Assembly (NCBI GenBank): GCA_022113835.1
Contig: JAILWY010000019.1
Location: 5,914,001 to 5,978,000 of the forward strand
Origin: Atopsyche davidsoni
Lineage: Eukaryota; Arthropoda; Insecta; Trichoptera; Hydrobiosidae
Length of the DNA stretch: 64,000 bases
Direction of reading: 5' to 3'
Shown: positions 1 to 12,900 of the stretch, piece by piece
How positions within the stretch are numbered: position 1 is the stretch's first letter
Layout: each line of letters begins with the position of its first letter
The notes under the pieces: generated by a model
The model's input: the letters and a program-made list of their open reading frames with translations, nothing else
The model's database searches: none
What the model was told of the DNA's origin: nothing
Made by a program: the position numbers and the translations under genes

Positions 1-261
1 TTTTTGTTTGCGAGAGATTTCGCTTCTTCGGAGAATCTAAAAAAGATATTTAAAGGCTTCGTATTAAAAACTATCGTAATCTTATAGCCATGGGGTAGCG
101 TGTAAAGGCCACACTACCTGTGTCAGGTAACCTGTACACGGAGGAGCGGAACGTTTACACATGTTTACTAAAACAATTATTAAAATAAATCAAATTTGAT
201 AATCAATAAATAATATCAGAGAGCAAGCTTCTTGTGCCGAATGATTAAGAAATTCAATATT
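1..261. other. AT-rich flank, nothing recognised
   Basis: No coding or RNA feature was recognised. A moderately GC-rich stretch around 88-165 contains short self-complementary words, but nothing that can be assigned to a family. Confidence 0.5.
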
Positions 262-1602
262 AAAAAAAAAAGAATACTTGGTGGAATTCCGTTTTAATAT
301 TTTTGAGTAAAATACTCGAGTGATTTTCCACGCATTTTCGCCGACCTTTCGCGTAGATTTTATATAATAATAAGCAATTAGGTAAAAAATTGTTTGAGGG
401 TGAGATTGTCGCAAAGAGATGAAGTGACTGTCAGGTGATAAGGGGTAATGTGATTTAAATGTACCGGACAAGTGAAAGATTCTATACAATTGCAAATTTT
501 TGTGAACCACTGCTTTCATATTCATGGTGTAATTATCTAAAGTAGTAACTTTGAGGTGTAGCACCAGTTATTCTGTGTCGGGGTTTATCCTGTAGAGTTT
601 ATCTGTAAATAATAAGTTTTTAAGCAGTAAATGGTTTTTTAAAGATGTGATTTAGCAATAGGGAATAATAGTGGAGACTTATTGATAATAACCTGGTCAT
701 TAAGCTGGTGCTCCATTGACCTATCTTTTATGAGATTGATTTCTAAAATCTTTTGGCGATTGAGTTTTGTGCCTTTATTGTTAATATGCAAAAGTTTGTG
801 ATTTAAGTTCTAGTTAAAGTCGTGCTTATTATCAGAGAGGTGGAAGCCGAAGGTAGATGTTTCATCTCTATTTTTCTATTCTCTTATGTGTTCTAGGACA
901 TTGTGTCGAGGATCTACCTGCCTGGCCACTCTAAGTGGCCAAACAAATGAATCCTCCAACCAAATGACCAAAGATCACATAAGTGGACGGAAAAGGAGAT
1001 ATGAAACATCAACCTTCAGCCTCCACCTTTTTGATAACAAGCACGACTTTAACCAGAACTCCAATCTCAAACTTTTGCATATTAACAATAAAGGCTCAAA
1101 ATTCGATCCCCAGGAAATTTTAGAATCTATCGCATAAAAGATACCACACCGGAGCACCTGCCTAATGACCAGGCTATTTTCAATAAGTCTCCACTATTAT
1201 TCCCTTTTGCTTAATCACATTTTTATAAAAACCATTTACTGCGCAAAAACCTATTATTTACAGATAAACATACCAAAGGACAAACCCCAACACAGGATAA
1301 CTGCTGCTACACCTCAAAGCCACTACTTAAGATAATTACCCCATTAATATAAAAACATTCGCTCACAAAAATTTGCAATTATATAAAAACTCTCACTTGT
1401 CAGGTACATTAAAATAACATTAGCCCTTACAACCTAACAGTCACTCTCTCTCTTTCCGAAAACCTCACCCTGTAACAAATGTTAACCTAATTGCTTATTA
1501 TTATATAAAATCTCACGCTTTTTGATAATGCCAACGTGAAAGGTTGGCGAAACCGGTCACAAATAAAAACGAACATGTGGAAAATCACTCAAGTAATATC
1601 CG
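262..1602. mobile_element. Long imperfect palindrome (foldback element)
   Basis: The two halves are reverse complements of each other over nearly their whole length. The centre is at about 932, where GGCCACT (924-930) faces AGTGGCC (934-940). Pairs can be followed outward: a TCATCT/AGATG-type block near 860 faces the GAAACATC block near 1,000; CACTTGTCC-like words near 470 face 1,395; and GAGTGATTTTCCAC (318-331) faces GTGGAAAATCACTC (1,577-1,590). The arms are about 650 bp and differ by many substitutions and small indels, including about 45 extra bases in the right arm. That divergence points to an old element and not an assembly fold-back. Open frames here (for example 886-1,137) are not protein-like. 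The outer end motif recurs at about 23,970-24,160, 39,797 and 61,757, so this is a repeat family. The transposase type is unknown. Confidence 0.8.
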
Positions 1603-4600
1603 AATGGTAAAAAAAATTGTGAATTACCCTTATTTACCACATGTATTTGGGATAAAAAAATTATCGATACTTTGAAATGTTTGCTGAAATCATACGAGCT
1701 TTACAAGTTTACAATTTAGATATTAAATGATACGATAAGATTCAACACTCTCCTTCAAGAAATATATATAATTAAAGAATTTATTGTCTCAATTTGATTG
1801 GAACGAGACAATAAATCTATTTAATTAAACTTTGTGCAAACATTTTAATGATCTTCAAACAGTGAAATATAACTTTGAGGAAAGAAGGCATATTCAACCA
1901 TGAAAAATAGCCTCAGTTTACAGAATATATATAAAGAAAAAACATTGACACACATCTGGTTAGGTTATAAAATAGAATATTAAGAAAAAAATTATAGTAG
2001 AACCTGTAACATACACAAGGTTGCCAATTCCGACTTAAAGTAACACACTTCATTATTGCTATAAACACAGCATATTTCACATCCATAGATTCGTAAAATA
2101 CAAAATAATACTAAGCTTCTAGTGGAAAAAAAAAACAATATTCCAACAAAGAGGTCGATAGTTTCGTTTGTGCGGTTATAAAGATAGAGAGCACCATAAG
2201 AAACAAAAATTTAATTTCCAATTCACACCAATATTATACTGTCGTATAAAAAGCCAATCGAGCCTTTTCCAGCTATGAAAATGATTCAAATTATCAATTT
2301 CACTGGCAGATCTACTTTTTTACCAAAGCAATATAGCCACAACATAGCCTGGATTCACATTGTCCATACGTGTAAGATACAAATAAAAAAAACCTTCCTA
2401 GCGTGAATTTAAAATACAATTCATCAATTTTGGCTACAAAGATTTTTACTTTGTAAAATAATAAGAGATAAGGTTAATACGTCAATACTCTGTTTTGTGG
2501 AGGTCATATTCATTTCTTGTGGTTAAGAACATAAGAAAGGATACAAGAAATTAAATAGAATCACAGGGGAAACGATGGGATATTGCATAGCTCTGCTAAA
2601 CAATTACAATCACACAAAGTTCGAGAGACAAAATACTGTTTGGCAACGTTAATGCACACGAGTTGATGCACATAATGGCACATAAAGTACGCGACAGACC
2701 CAAATAACAAAATATAATATTTAGGGAGATATTTTACCTTATTTAGTATAAAAGTTATAAAAAGGCATACTGTCAGTACACCTAAAGGCAAGTTTTTATT
2801 AATTAAGGGAGGACATTGATATTTTAATTCGGTGTTTAAAAATTTTAAATAATGCTTTCCGAGTGGGCTGCGAACAACCTCGGGTAGAGTTCAAGGGATG
2901 CATTTAGATCCACATTGAATCAATGATATAATTAAAAATCATGATTGGAAATTGAGAAGAGCACTTATATTAAACTAATTCTGAAAATATTCACTACCAG
3001 ATAATCGTGACTGTGAACGCTTTACGATTTGAATGCCATGAAATTTTTTTTTGAAACATTTACATGTCTGTTTTCTTTTTTTTATCGGTGAGTATTTGAT
3101 GGTGAAATAATTTTTTAAATGAGTTCTATTATTGGAGAATGATGATGAAAATTCAAACATGAAAAAAAAATTACAATCAATCAGAAGTATTATTTTTAAC
3201 TTATATATATAATTTGTTTTGAATTCTTAAAATTATGATTAATATACTTAATTTGATATATTTTCATTTAAAAGTATCTATAGTTAAAAATAAAATAATA
3301 TAATCATTAAAAAAAAAACTATAACAAATAAATGAGACTCTGTGAAAGCGACTCAATTTTTCTACATGCAAAAATTGCTTATAAATTTATGATATACATG
3401 CTAATGAAATAAAATATGAATATGTAAATTCTAAGCTAGACTTAACTCGAAACATAGAAATTAAAAATAATATATAGATATAGAATAATACTGGCTACCT
3501 TTTATAAAGCAGGTGAATGAAGAAGGCAGAGGGGCAGTGGGATTTTTAAGGTTCATACAAATCTAGTTGGCTATCCGAAAACCACCCTTCAGGATCTGTT
3601 AATCCAAGAGATAACTACTTCCGTAGCCTTGGGCAGTGCAGTTCAATTTAATATACAAGAAATCAGTTATTTTGGAATGTATTAAAGAACATCTTTCGGT
3701 TATAAATTATTATTTACGGCTTTCACGCAAAGATAAATTTAAATCGCTATTCAAATTTTAAAAATAATTTTTCAAGTCTTTTTGATTTCATTAAAATAGT
3801 TTTTTTTATAAGAAAAATTTGGTAAATGGACAATAACATAATTTACCAGAATACATAAAAAAATATATTTATATATCACTTGTTGAGCATTAACAGTTGA
3901 CAAAATACTGGCTAAAACCTCTAACAAAATTTGAACAACCAATAAATACAATTTATAATGGACTGGTTCACAATTTGTAATATTTCATATTTAAACAAAA
4001 AATATCAATAGCCAAATGGCTTGGAGTTTACAATCATTATATTAATCTCCCAGTCATTTGGCAATAAATACAATGTTTGAACTTAAATAAAAGACCAATA
4101 ATTTTTTTAAATTATCATGATACATCAATCTTTTTTTTTACTATCGTTTACAATAGTTATATTAGAAAGGGTCCACTATCTCTGGGGATCTGATGCTGCT
4201 TTCATGACCAAATGTCGATTGTATCACAGCCATAGTACAGTCCAAGGGTGGAAGCAGTTATTTTTATCCATACTTTTATTTAAAAAATCATAGTACAAGC
4301 CTGGACCACATCACCAGATAGGTGACGTGTGAGATCATCACTAAAAACTAAATCTTGATAAACAAATATTTTCGGTCTTTGGTTATCTGTAGCGTGAAAA
4401 TCAAAGAATGTCTTAGGATTAATCAGCTCCGGGCTGGCAGTGACAGTAAAATATAATCAGCCGCAAACCACCCCCGCCTGAGACTTAACGGCAGGTACGC
4501 TTCTGATTAACAGACGCAGCCACTACCCCTCATGTAGTCTAACATGTCACACCAGTATTTAAATTAATCTCCAGGTGTAATTTTTGAGATCAAATTTTGG

Positions 4601-6411
4601 AAAATGTGTAAATAAAATATCACCATGCGAGAATAAGTTTGTAGTAATCAGAAGTATGAATCGTCACGTGCTAAATTTTTTTTTTTCAGTATTTAATGAT
4701 AAAAATATTTTTTTTTTTAAATTAAGCATGTGAAAACATTTGACAATAAAAGAAATTAAAAATACGTACAGATTAAAAGGCAAGTTTTAGCATTGAAAAT
4801 TATTAATGCAAATTAATTTTAAAAGTCTGTTAGTGGTTTTGATTAATTTTGATAACTACAGTAATACTGCGAGTGCACTGTTTTATAAAAACTGACCAGT
4901 GAAGACTGACCGAAATTTATATACAGTTGTAATCTTGTAATAATAAAAGGTTCATCAAATAATATTTAAACCGCATCAATTGGAAATCTTTAAAAATTTC
5001 ATTCAAAGTAAATATTTTGCAATTTTTTCAACACAACTTCGAAAATAAACAGTCATTTTCAAAGAAAGTGAAAGAATTAGATCAAGAACATATAACGTGT
5101 CAAGGATATGTTAATTTCGGTCAGTTTAAGCTGTTCTAGTGCAGGGTTTTATCTTAAGATTAACACTATTTGATAATATCAATAATTGTCACTAATTTTA
5201 TTTTAAAAACTACTTAGACAAGAGTTGATACATCTCAAGTCATCTACAATGTTAACCTAATAAATGCATTCTGGTACTTGCTTCACAATGTTATCAATAT
5301 ACAATACTAATCTAACATAAATGTACAATAATATCTATAGTAATGTCACAAAAACTTTGAATAATCCCGTAAAGGGTTGCTATGTGAAACACAACTAGTA
5401 GCTACAAGATCATTTTAATTCGGATACTATTTATTTTTATTGGCGACTCGCAATGAACTGAAAGCTGGTTGAGACAATTGGCTTACTTAAAATGAAAGGA
5501 TTGATTTTATAACCTCTCAAAGTAAACATTACAGCATATAACTACTATATGTTATATTGAATTAAATTATTTTATATTATTTGAAATAATTGTGCTTTTA
5601 CATTGAGGAAAAAGTAGTTTTTTGATGGCATTATATGTATGGATAGAACGTACAGAGATATTAATGAATAAAAATATACTAATAATAACTTAATGATAAA
5701 AAATAGTGATTAATTGTTTATATAATGCTATATGAAATAAATTGTTATAACTATATAGGAATTATAAACCTGTAATAAAATTCATGAAAATTCTAGCAAC
5801 TTTCAAAACATATTTGTTAAAAATTAAAAGTAATTTTATGTCATAATTTTAAATAATTCACAATCAAGCAATTGTAATAAACAATTATATAAATTATATG
5901 ATCTAATCTAATCTGTGATCCCAGTAATTCAAGATATGCACTGAGCAACTCTTGCAAGATCAAAAAGAGACCCATTCCTCTGTTGAAGTTTGTGCAATGT
6001 CTACTAAAAAGTAAACAGAGACAGGCAGTTTCACATCCTCTCTCCTATTATTATACTATGAAATAATTATACTTATATAATCTAAGAACTTTATATGAAC
6101 TCATTTGAGTGATTATTCTATGATTAAATGTTTGAATGTGCCACATCTATATATTATATAATTATTTTCTTACAATATGTTTAATATATATAACAGTAAA
6201 GACAAAAAAAAAACCCTTGTGTAAGGGGGTTTATACAAATCAAATATCAATTAAAATTAATTCAGAAAACAAGTATCAAAGTAATTTCCATATACAAATC
6301 ATCAGATCTTTCATATTTTTGTGCGTCAATGGTCTTCAAGCTGATTGTCGCTGACATATCAAAGCTACACGCTTCGCAGGTGAGCGTGCAGCGCCACGGC
6401 CTAGCCCGTGC
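1603..6411. other. AT-rich 3' flank of the PTK7-like gene
   Basis: This is 4.8 kb with no coding similarity on either strand; the small open frames in it are AT-rich chance frames. It lies 3' of the minus-strand receptor gene, so the part nearest 6,411 must include its 3' UTR. An ATTAAA on the minus strand (6,185-6,180) is a possible poly(A) signal that would give a UTR of about 230 nt, but several others further down are equally possible. A less AT-rich patch at 4,190-4,560 has no recognisable content. Confidence 0.5.
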
Positions 6412-6977
6412 TCATTCAACAGACTGGGTGGTGATATCGCTTAAAATGTGACTCATCGCCCTGACAGCATCACCGAAGCAGGGCCTGTTATTTGGAGACA
6501 CGTCCCAACATTTTTCCTGAAAAGAAACAAGATTTTAAAGCACCGTATAATTAAAACTTTAATAATATTGTGAAATTGATTAAATATTTAAAATATTATT
6601 GAAATTAATAATAATTTGTTGCATACCAGCAACTCATATAGGGCGATAGGGATATCTGTCTGCAACTTCCACTTGAGAGTGTTGTTCTTCAAGTGGTTGA
6701 GAACTGTTGAATCGCTCATCTTGATGAAGGGCAACTCTGCCTTGTGCAAAATCTGAAAAGAGATGCCAAAGTTCAATGAGAATTTATTGAAAAGAATCAA
6801 TAGATTAAATATCAAAAATATTTTTAAAATCTAAATCTGCAGTTAAATATTCAATATAATGTTAAATAATGCATGGCTTACCTCCCAGACTGTGCAGGCA
6901 AACATGTAGATGTCAGATTTTGCGGAATAATCTCCTTCATAGACACTCTCCTGTGGTAACCAGCGCAGAGGAATCAC
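6412..6977 (-). CDS. otk: otk exons 22-24: kinase-like C-lobe and stop
   Basis: Exons 6977-6882 (96 nt), 6752-6627 (126 nt) and 6516-6412 (105 nt including TGA at 6,414-6,412), all in phase 0. The APE region reads VIPLRWLPQES, followed by SAKSDIYMFACTVWE (subdomain IX Asp kept) and CWDVSPNNRP (subdomain XI Arg). The protein ends just after the fold (TTQSVE) with no cytoplasmic tail, usual for this family. Confidence 0.95.
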
Positions 6978-9900
6978 CTGGAAGATTTTTCAATAATTTT
7001 AAATAAATATAATTCCGTTAAAATAAAATATAACAATTTCGGCAGCATTTTCTTTGTAAAGTAAGATTATTATATTAGAATATATTATATTAAAAAGTTC
7101 ATTTGCCTCACATTAATCAGAAGCACAACGTGCAATAATAGTTAAAAATATCTTACTTGGTTGAGGTGCTTGCAGTACTCCTTACTATAGATGTCCTTGG
7201 TGAGAGCAGGGAGAGAGACCTTCAGTACGAAGCGAGATGTGATGAGACAGTTTCGAGTAGCCAGATCCCTGCAGATAAAATATTAAATAACATTAAAAAC
7301 AACACATTAACTAACTATAAATCTGAATATTCATATCAATTATTTATATAGTTTAACTTTTTAATTTAAATTATCATGAGAAATATGTCATGGAAAATCA
7401 TTTTTAAAAGATTTCAGAAACACACTTATGTATGAGCCTATGGTTAGCGATGTGGTTCATGGCGGAGGCTAGTTGGTGAGCCAGGCCCAGTTGTCTGCGT
7501 AGGGAGAGGGGCGTGGTGGGAGCCGGGCGTGGAGCGCATGTTGTTTCCTGCGATGCCAGTGCCTCCTCCGGGGACTGTGTTGCCACCAAGAACTGCTTCA
7601 AGTCGCCCTGAAAATCAGCACCAAATATCAAATAAAATCCATTTAATAAAGACACAAAAAAATTGTAATAACAGTTGATAACTAGAAAAAAATAAATAAA
7701 TAAAATACAATAAAATAAAAAAGCAACTATTATATATATATATAATAAAAGTTATATATTAAAAAATATATATATATGTTGCGTATTGCCTTATTTTAAA
7801 GTAACATTGGTGTTAGAATATATTTGTAATAAAATAGTCAACCCTTAAAAAATACTACAATGTTACAATTGTCGTAGTAGTGTTTACTACGATTGTATTT
7901 TATACAGGCTGATTCAAATTATTTGGTAATATGTCCATACCCAGTCAGTGTACTCCAGCAGTAAGCAGTGGGGCTCGGGTGCGGTGAGAAGACCCACTAG
8001 AGTGGAAACAGAGTTGTGCTGGAGATGGGAGAATAGCTCTAGCTGACGTCGGAATTCGCTGGCCGCTGTCTCATCACGTCCTGTCTGCAGCCACTTGAGT
8101 AACACGCGGCAAGGGGGTCCTTCTGCGCCCTGGTACTGCGCCACATGCACCTCACCAAATTCACCACGCCCTGTAATCAAATACAAACTTTACTAACTTA
8201 ATTTTTTTGTACCTTGAAAGTAAAAAGTCTTGCCATCTTGTTGCAGGTAGGGCCAGGTATGGTTTTCAAGTTGTCTGCATTGTCTCCATCTTCATTTCTT
8301 TCTTAACACAGTTTTACTTATCAAATACAAAATAACCTTAATAAACTATATAATATTTGTTTAGAAATAAACATGTATCATATATCTTAATAACATAAGT
8401 TACAATGAAAAAATACTTTTGATAACTAAAGCAATGCTTTATTGTTTGTGTGGATTGCATGCAGCTAATATATAATTTAATATACATTTAAAAATTTATA
8501 AAACCACACACCTAAAGGTGCAACATCGCTGATGCTTGAACGTGGGACAATCAGTTTTTCATTGGCACCATTTCCACTTGCTTGAGACTTGCGGGAGACC
8601 TCAGATACATCTCCGGGTACACCTGCTCCAGAGCCATTACGGACACCAACTTTTCCTTCATTCATCTTGTCTTCTCCATCCCCCTCTTCCTCAGCATCTT
8701 CAATCAGCTTGTCTGTCGGGCCGTTTTCTTTTAGTTCTAAATCACCACTCTCCAGCTTTTCATTGGCTGCAAGGGAAATAATTATTAAATAAATATCTAG
8801 CAAAAAGCTACTGGTAGTCTTAATGCTTGTGTGCCTTTTCAGTTTATTTGTCACATACTTTTACAACATTTGACATACTTGACATGAAAGTATGTCAAAT
8901 GTCCATGCCATGTCAACAAACTCACCATAAAACTATCATTTTTATAATGAAAGGCATTAATTTTAACATGAAATATATTTAAATTGTAACTTACCGAGGT
9001 TACGTGCAAGTTTCCTGCGTCTTCGAGCACGACACCAAAGCATAAGTCCAACCACCAGCAACATGTACGCTCCCACTACACTCATGGTAATGAATATGGC
9101 CTTGGATATAACCCCGTCTTCACTGCCGTCTTCCATCACTACAACAATCAAAATCAATTAGAATAAAATACAATGTAAATTACATGATGGTTACTATTTT
9201 ACAATGATAAGCACAAGCAGATTCACAATAGTCAGTACAATATCCATATGACACTTGTTTATTCTACTGTAAGGTTAGGTTAGGTTACTCACTGATGCTA
9301 TTGGGGTGCACGACAAGTATGACTTCCTCTCGCCGGAAACCTGCAGTGTTACCTGCTGTGCAAGCATAGCGGTCACCGTCTTCCATACGCACCCACATCA
9401 GGTGTAAAGTTCCATTGTCAAACAGCTTTAGTCTATAACAAAATTTATGTGTTACTTTTATTCCATATTACAGAAAACACGTATGTCATAGTTTAGCTTT
9501 AAGATGATAAAAGGAACATAAACAAAATTATTAGCAGCCAAGTCACGAGAACATTTCAGTACTGGTCAGTCAGGAAACATAAATAATCAGTTACTATGTA
9601 CGCAAAATGGAAAATCCCAATGTAATATAGATAAAGAAGTATTTATCTTTATGATTTACCTGATGTGTTAAATAAATAAAATTGATTTTATTGAAACTCA
9701 TAAATATAAGTAAAAACAATAATTCCGTAAATGCATGAAACAAAGCACTCTCTGACCAAACTAAAAATTTTGAATATAAAACTATTTAATAATAAGGAGC
9801 CCTGACGGATAGAACCAAAATGATGAGAGGTCAATGGCCGTACCTGTCATAGTCAGGGTCTGTAACTGGAAGAGGCAGGATCCTAAGGTTTCGATCCCAC

Positions 9901-12900
9901 TGCGTGTGTGGCGGAGGATCACCCTCAGCGATGCAATCAATCCACACTGATTGTCCCTCAGTCACGTCAATTATTTGCGACGCTAATGGCGAGATGAAAC
10001 GCGGCGATACTGAAATTCAAATCAAATCATGAAATGACTATTAAATCACAATAAAACATTACAATATGATTCAATGTACATTAAACAAAAATTTAGTACA
10101 AAAAACACTACATTAATCTACTGAAAATAACTTCTTATATTTATAATAGTAACTGTTATTGATTTTGTATAATAACATGTCAATAATTTGTAATAAAATT
10201 AATTGAATAAGTCTTACTATGGTAGTATCTGTATTTATATCTTAAATAGTAACTGCCTATATGAAAGTAAGTGGGAAAATATAAAAATCCTGCACTAACC
10301 GGCAACATCCACTGCAATTGTAGCTGAAATAGTTCCTTGGGTATTGTTAGCGGTGCAGGTATAGTTACCCTTGTGGCTCTTTAACACTCGACTAAACATG
10401 AGGCTGCCGTTTGACGAGGACACATCTTTAGGCAGACTAGAGTTGACCATCTGAAATAAAAATAACTCTGATAATATTCAAGATAAATACCTTTTGTAGC
10501 CTTATTAATATTAACCAAAAAAATGTAGACCTGTATTTGATATTTACACACTCGATGTTTTGTTCAATTCCCAAATGACTTACTAAAATACAGAAGTAAT
10601 AATAATTTACCTTGTACCAGGCAACAGTGGGAGGCGGTGTACCCTGGACTTTGCAGTGAATCCTTGCGACGGTGTTCAGCTCTAAGCGCTTGCTATATGG
10701 TGGCTGTATAAACTTTAGTTTTTCTGCAAAATAAACAAACAATTTTTAAATAATTTATCAATTGACAAACAAAACCTTTACTTCTTTCATTGTTAACATA
10801 TTTGGGTTTATTTATAGTAGCTGATTTTCTAAAAGCTGGTTTTCTTTTTGAAATTACATACCAATGATGGTAACTGATGCAGGATGTGACTTGATAATGG
10901 CTCCAGCGGAAGTGATTAGTTCACACCAATATGGACCGCGATCGGAAACCACGGCCTTTTCAATCTCTAGGGTACCATCTCGGAAAGAAATGGAAACTCG
11001 ACCTAAAAAATACACAAACATTGGTGTTTATCACAAATATGTTACAAACATTTATTTATACGTCAATCAATTAAATGTAACAAATTAAAATATGACGTAA
11101 GTTACCTTGTTCTTCCTTCACTGTTTTCCCGCCATCTCTCTTCCACTTCAGCTCGTACAAGTCCCAATTAAAAGAATTAAGCCACTGGTGCAGTATGTCT
11201 TCCCTTTTCATCCCGACACCACTATTGGCTTGCTCCACGTGTTGTAGAAAAGATATGTCGTAATCGCCAGGGAAAGTAAAATTTCCTGCTTTCGCCATGC
11301 TCAGAGGAAGCTCATCCGCGTTTTTCTTGGAATGGTAGGATTTTGCGTTAATAGTACGTAGATAATTTGAATCTACCATATTTGACCAGAAGTTTTTCAA
11401 TTCTAAATAAAGATTCTCTTGTTTTTTCATAGAAAACTCGCATTTGAAATTGAACGGCTCGTTTTCATTAACTGTCACATTATCTGGGTGCTTTTTAATC
11501 TTCGGAATTGCTGAAAAATTACAGAAAGATATTAAAATCCTGTTTTGGAATCAAATCAGTTTTTAAAGAGTCAATTTTTATATATATATATATAGTGTAA
11601 AAAGCCATCTTACGATTTACAACGAGAAAAATGGCTAGATAGTGAGCCCCGGCCATATTCTCGGTGACACATTGATAGCGACCTTGATGTTCTGGAATCA
11701 CTTCATCTATAATCAGGACACCATCATCAACTCTCACTTTCCCGGTATCAGAAACCTGAAAAAAAAATTATATTAATGCAATCCTAATCATCTTCTGTGC
11801 TTTTTACCCTCCAGTTGTAATAGTTTGGGCTTACCAGTAGATTCGAAGGTTTCTTCCACATTGTGATGGCGGTCGGAAAGCTTTCTCTCGAGCCGAGACA
11901 GTTCAACCTGAAGGAAGAACCGCTCTGGGCAAACACAACTCGATTCTGGGGGAGTATTGGCTCAAAGTCTTGCACACCCATGGCTTTGATGTCTGCAACA
12001 AATAAACACATTATACAGTGTGTCCAAATGTATACATATATACATATGATAAACAGATGTTCATGATATACAAATATGATTAACACAGTTCGGAACATCA
12101 TAATTTTTTAAAATTTCAATACTTGCATCACAAATAAGATGACTATTACTTACGAGAGACTCGGAGCAGAGCGGAAAATTTCTGGAGAGCGTTAGGTTGA
12201 TCCTTCTTGAAGGCACCGCAAGAGTAATACCCATCGTCACGTCGGCTTACATTGTGGATGACCAGAGAACCATTCTTATGAATTTTTAATCTATAAATAT
12301 TAACAAAAAAGGAACGTATAATAACGACATACACTTGCGCATAGTACAAAACAAATCAAAAGCATACAAGTAGCAAACACTGCATCACCTAGTCTCACGA
12401 TTATAATGCACAATATCAATATATTATACAGTAAAATGATTATATATTGATACATGACGTACCAATATTTGTAATAGGTAAATAAAATTCATTGAGTGAT
12501 GTTCCCAAAATATACTTCCATAACTTTTATTTATTAATATTTCAATGGAATTCAATCAAATACTAGTCAAAAATATCAATGTTTATTTTTACAGCAAACA
12601 AAAACATTCGTACTCAAATTTAAAAGACCCAAAAAATAGAAAACCAAACTCAGTTTGGTGCAGCACCTTATACTGAACACCAAGCAAAATATATCTCAAA
12701 AAAAAACCTCTACTATAACAGTTTAAATAGACTTAAATAATGTTAAATATGTTCAAAAAAGAAAATATTTTTTATTTCTTCCTTTGAAAAAAGTACATGT
12801 TACAATGTCGGTTTGAGCAATAAATTTGACACAATGTGTCTGAAGCTAAGAAGTGTACAATCTTAATTATAATGTTTTTCAAGAATTTTCAGCAATTATA

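Noticed and set aside
8536..8792. Plus-strand frames opposite the juxtamembrane exon
   Set aside because: Antisense shadows of the receptor coding sequence.
9271..9287. AGGTTAGGTTAGGTTA run suggesting telomeric TTAGG repeats
   Set aside because: Only about three units inside an intron; chance or a tiny microsatellite, not a telomere tract.
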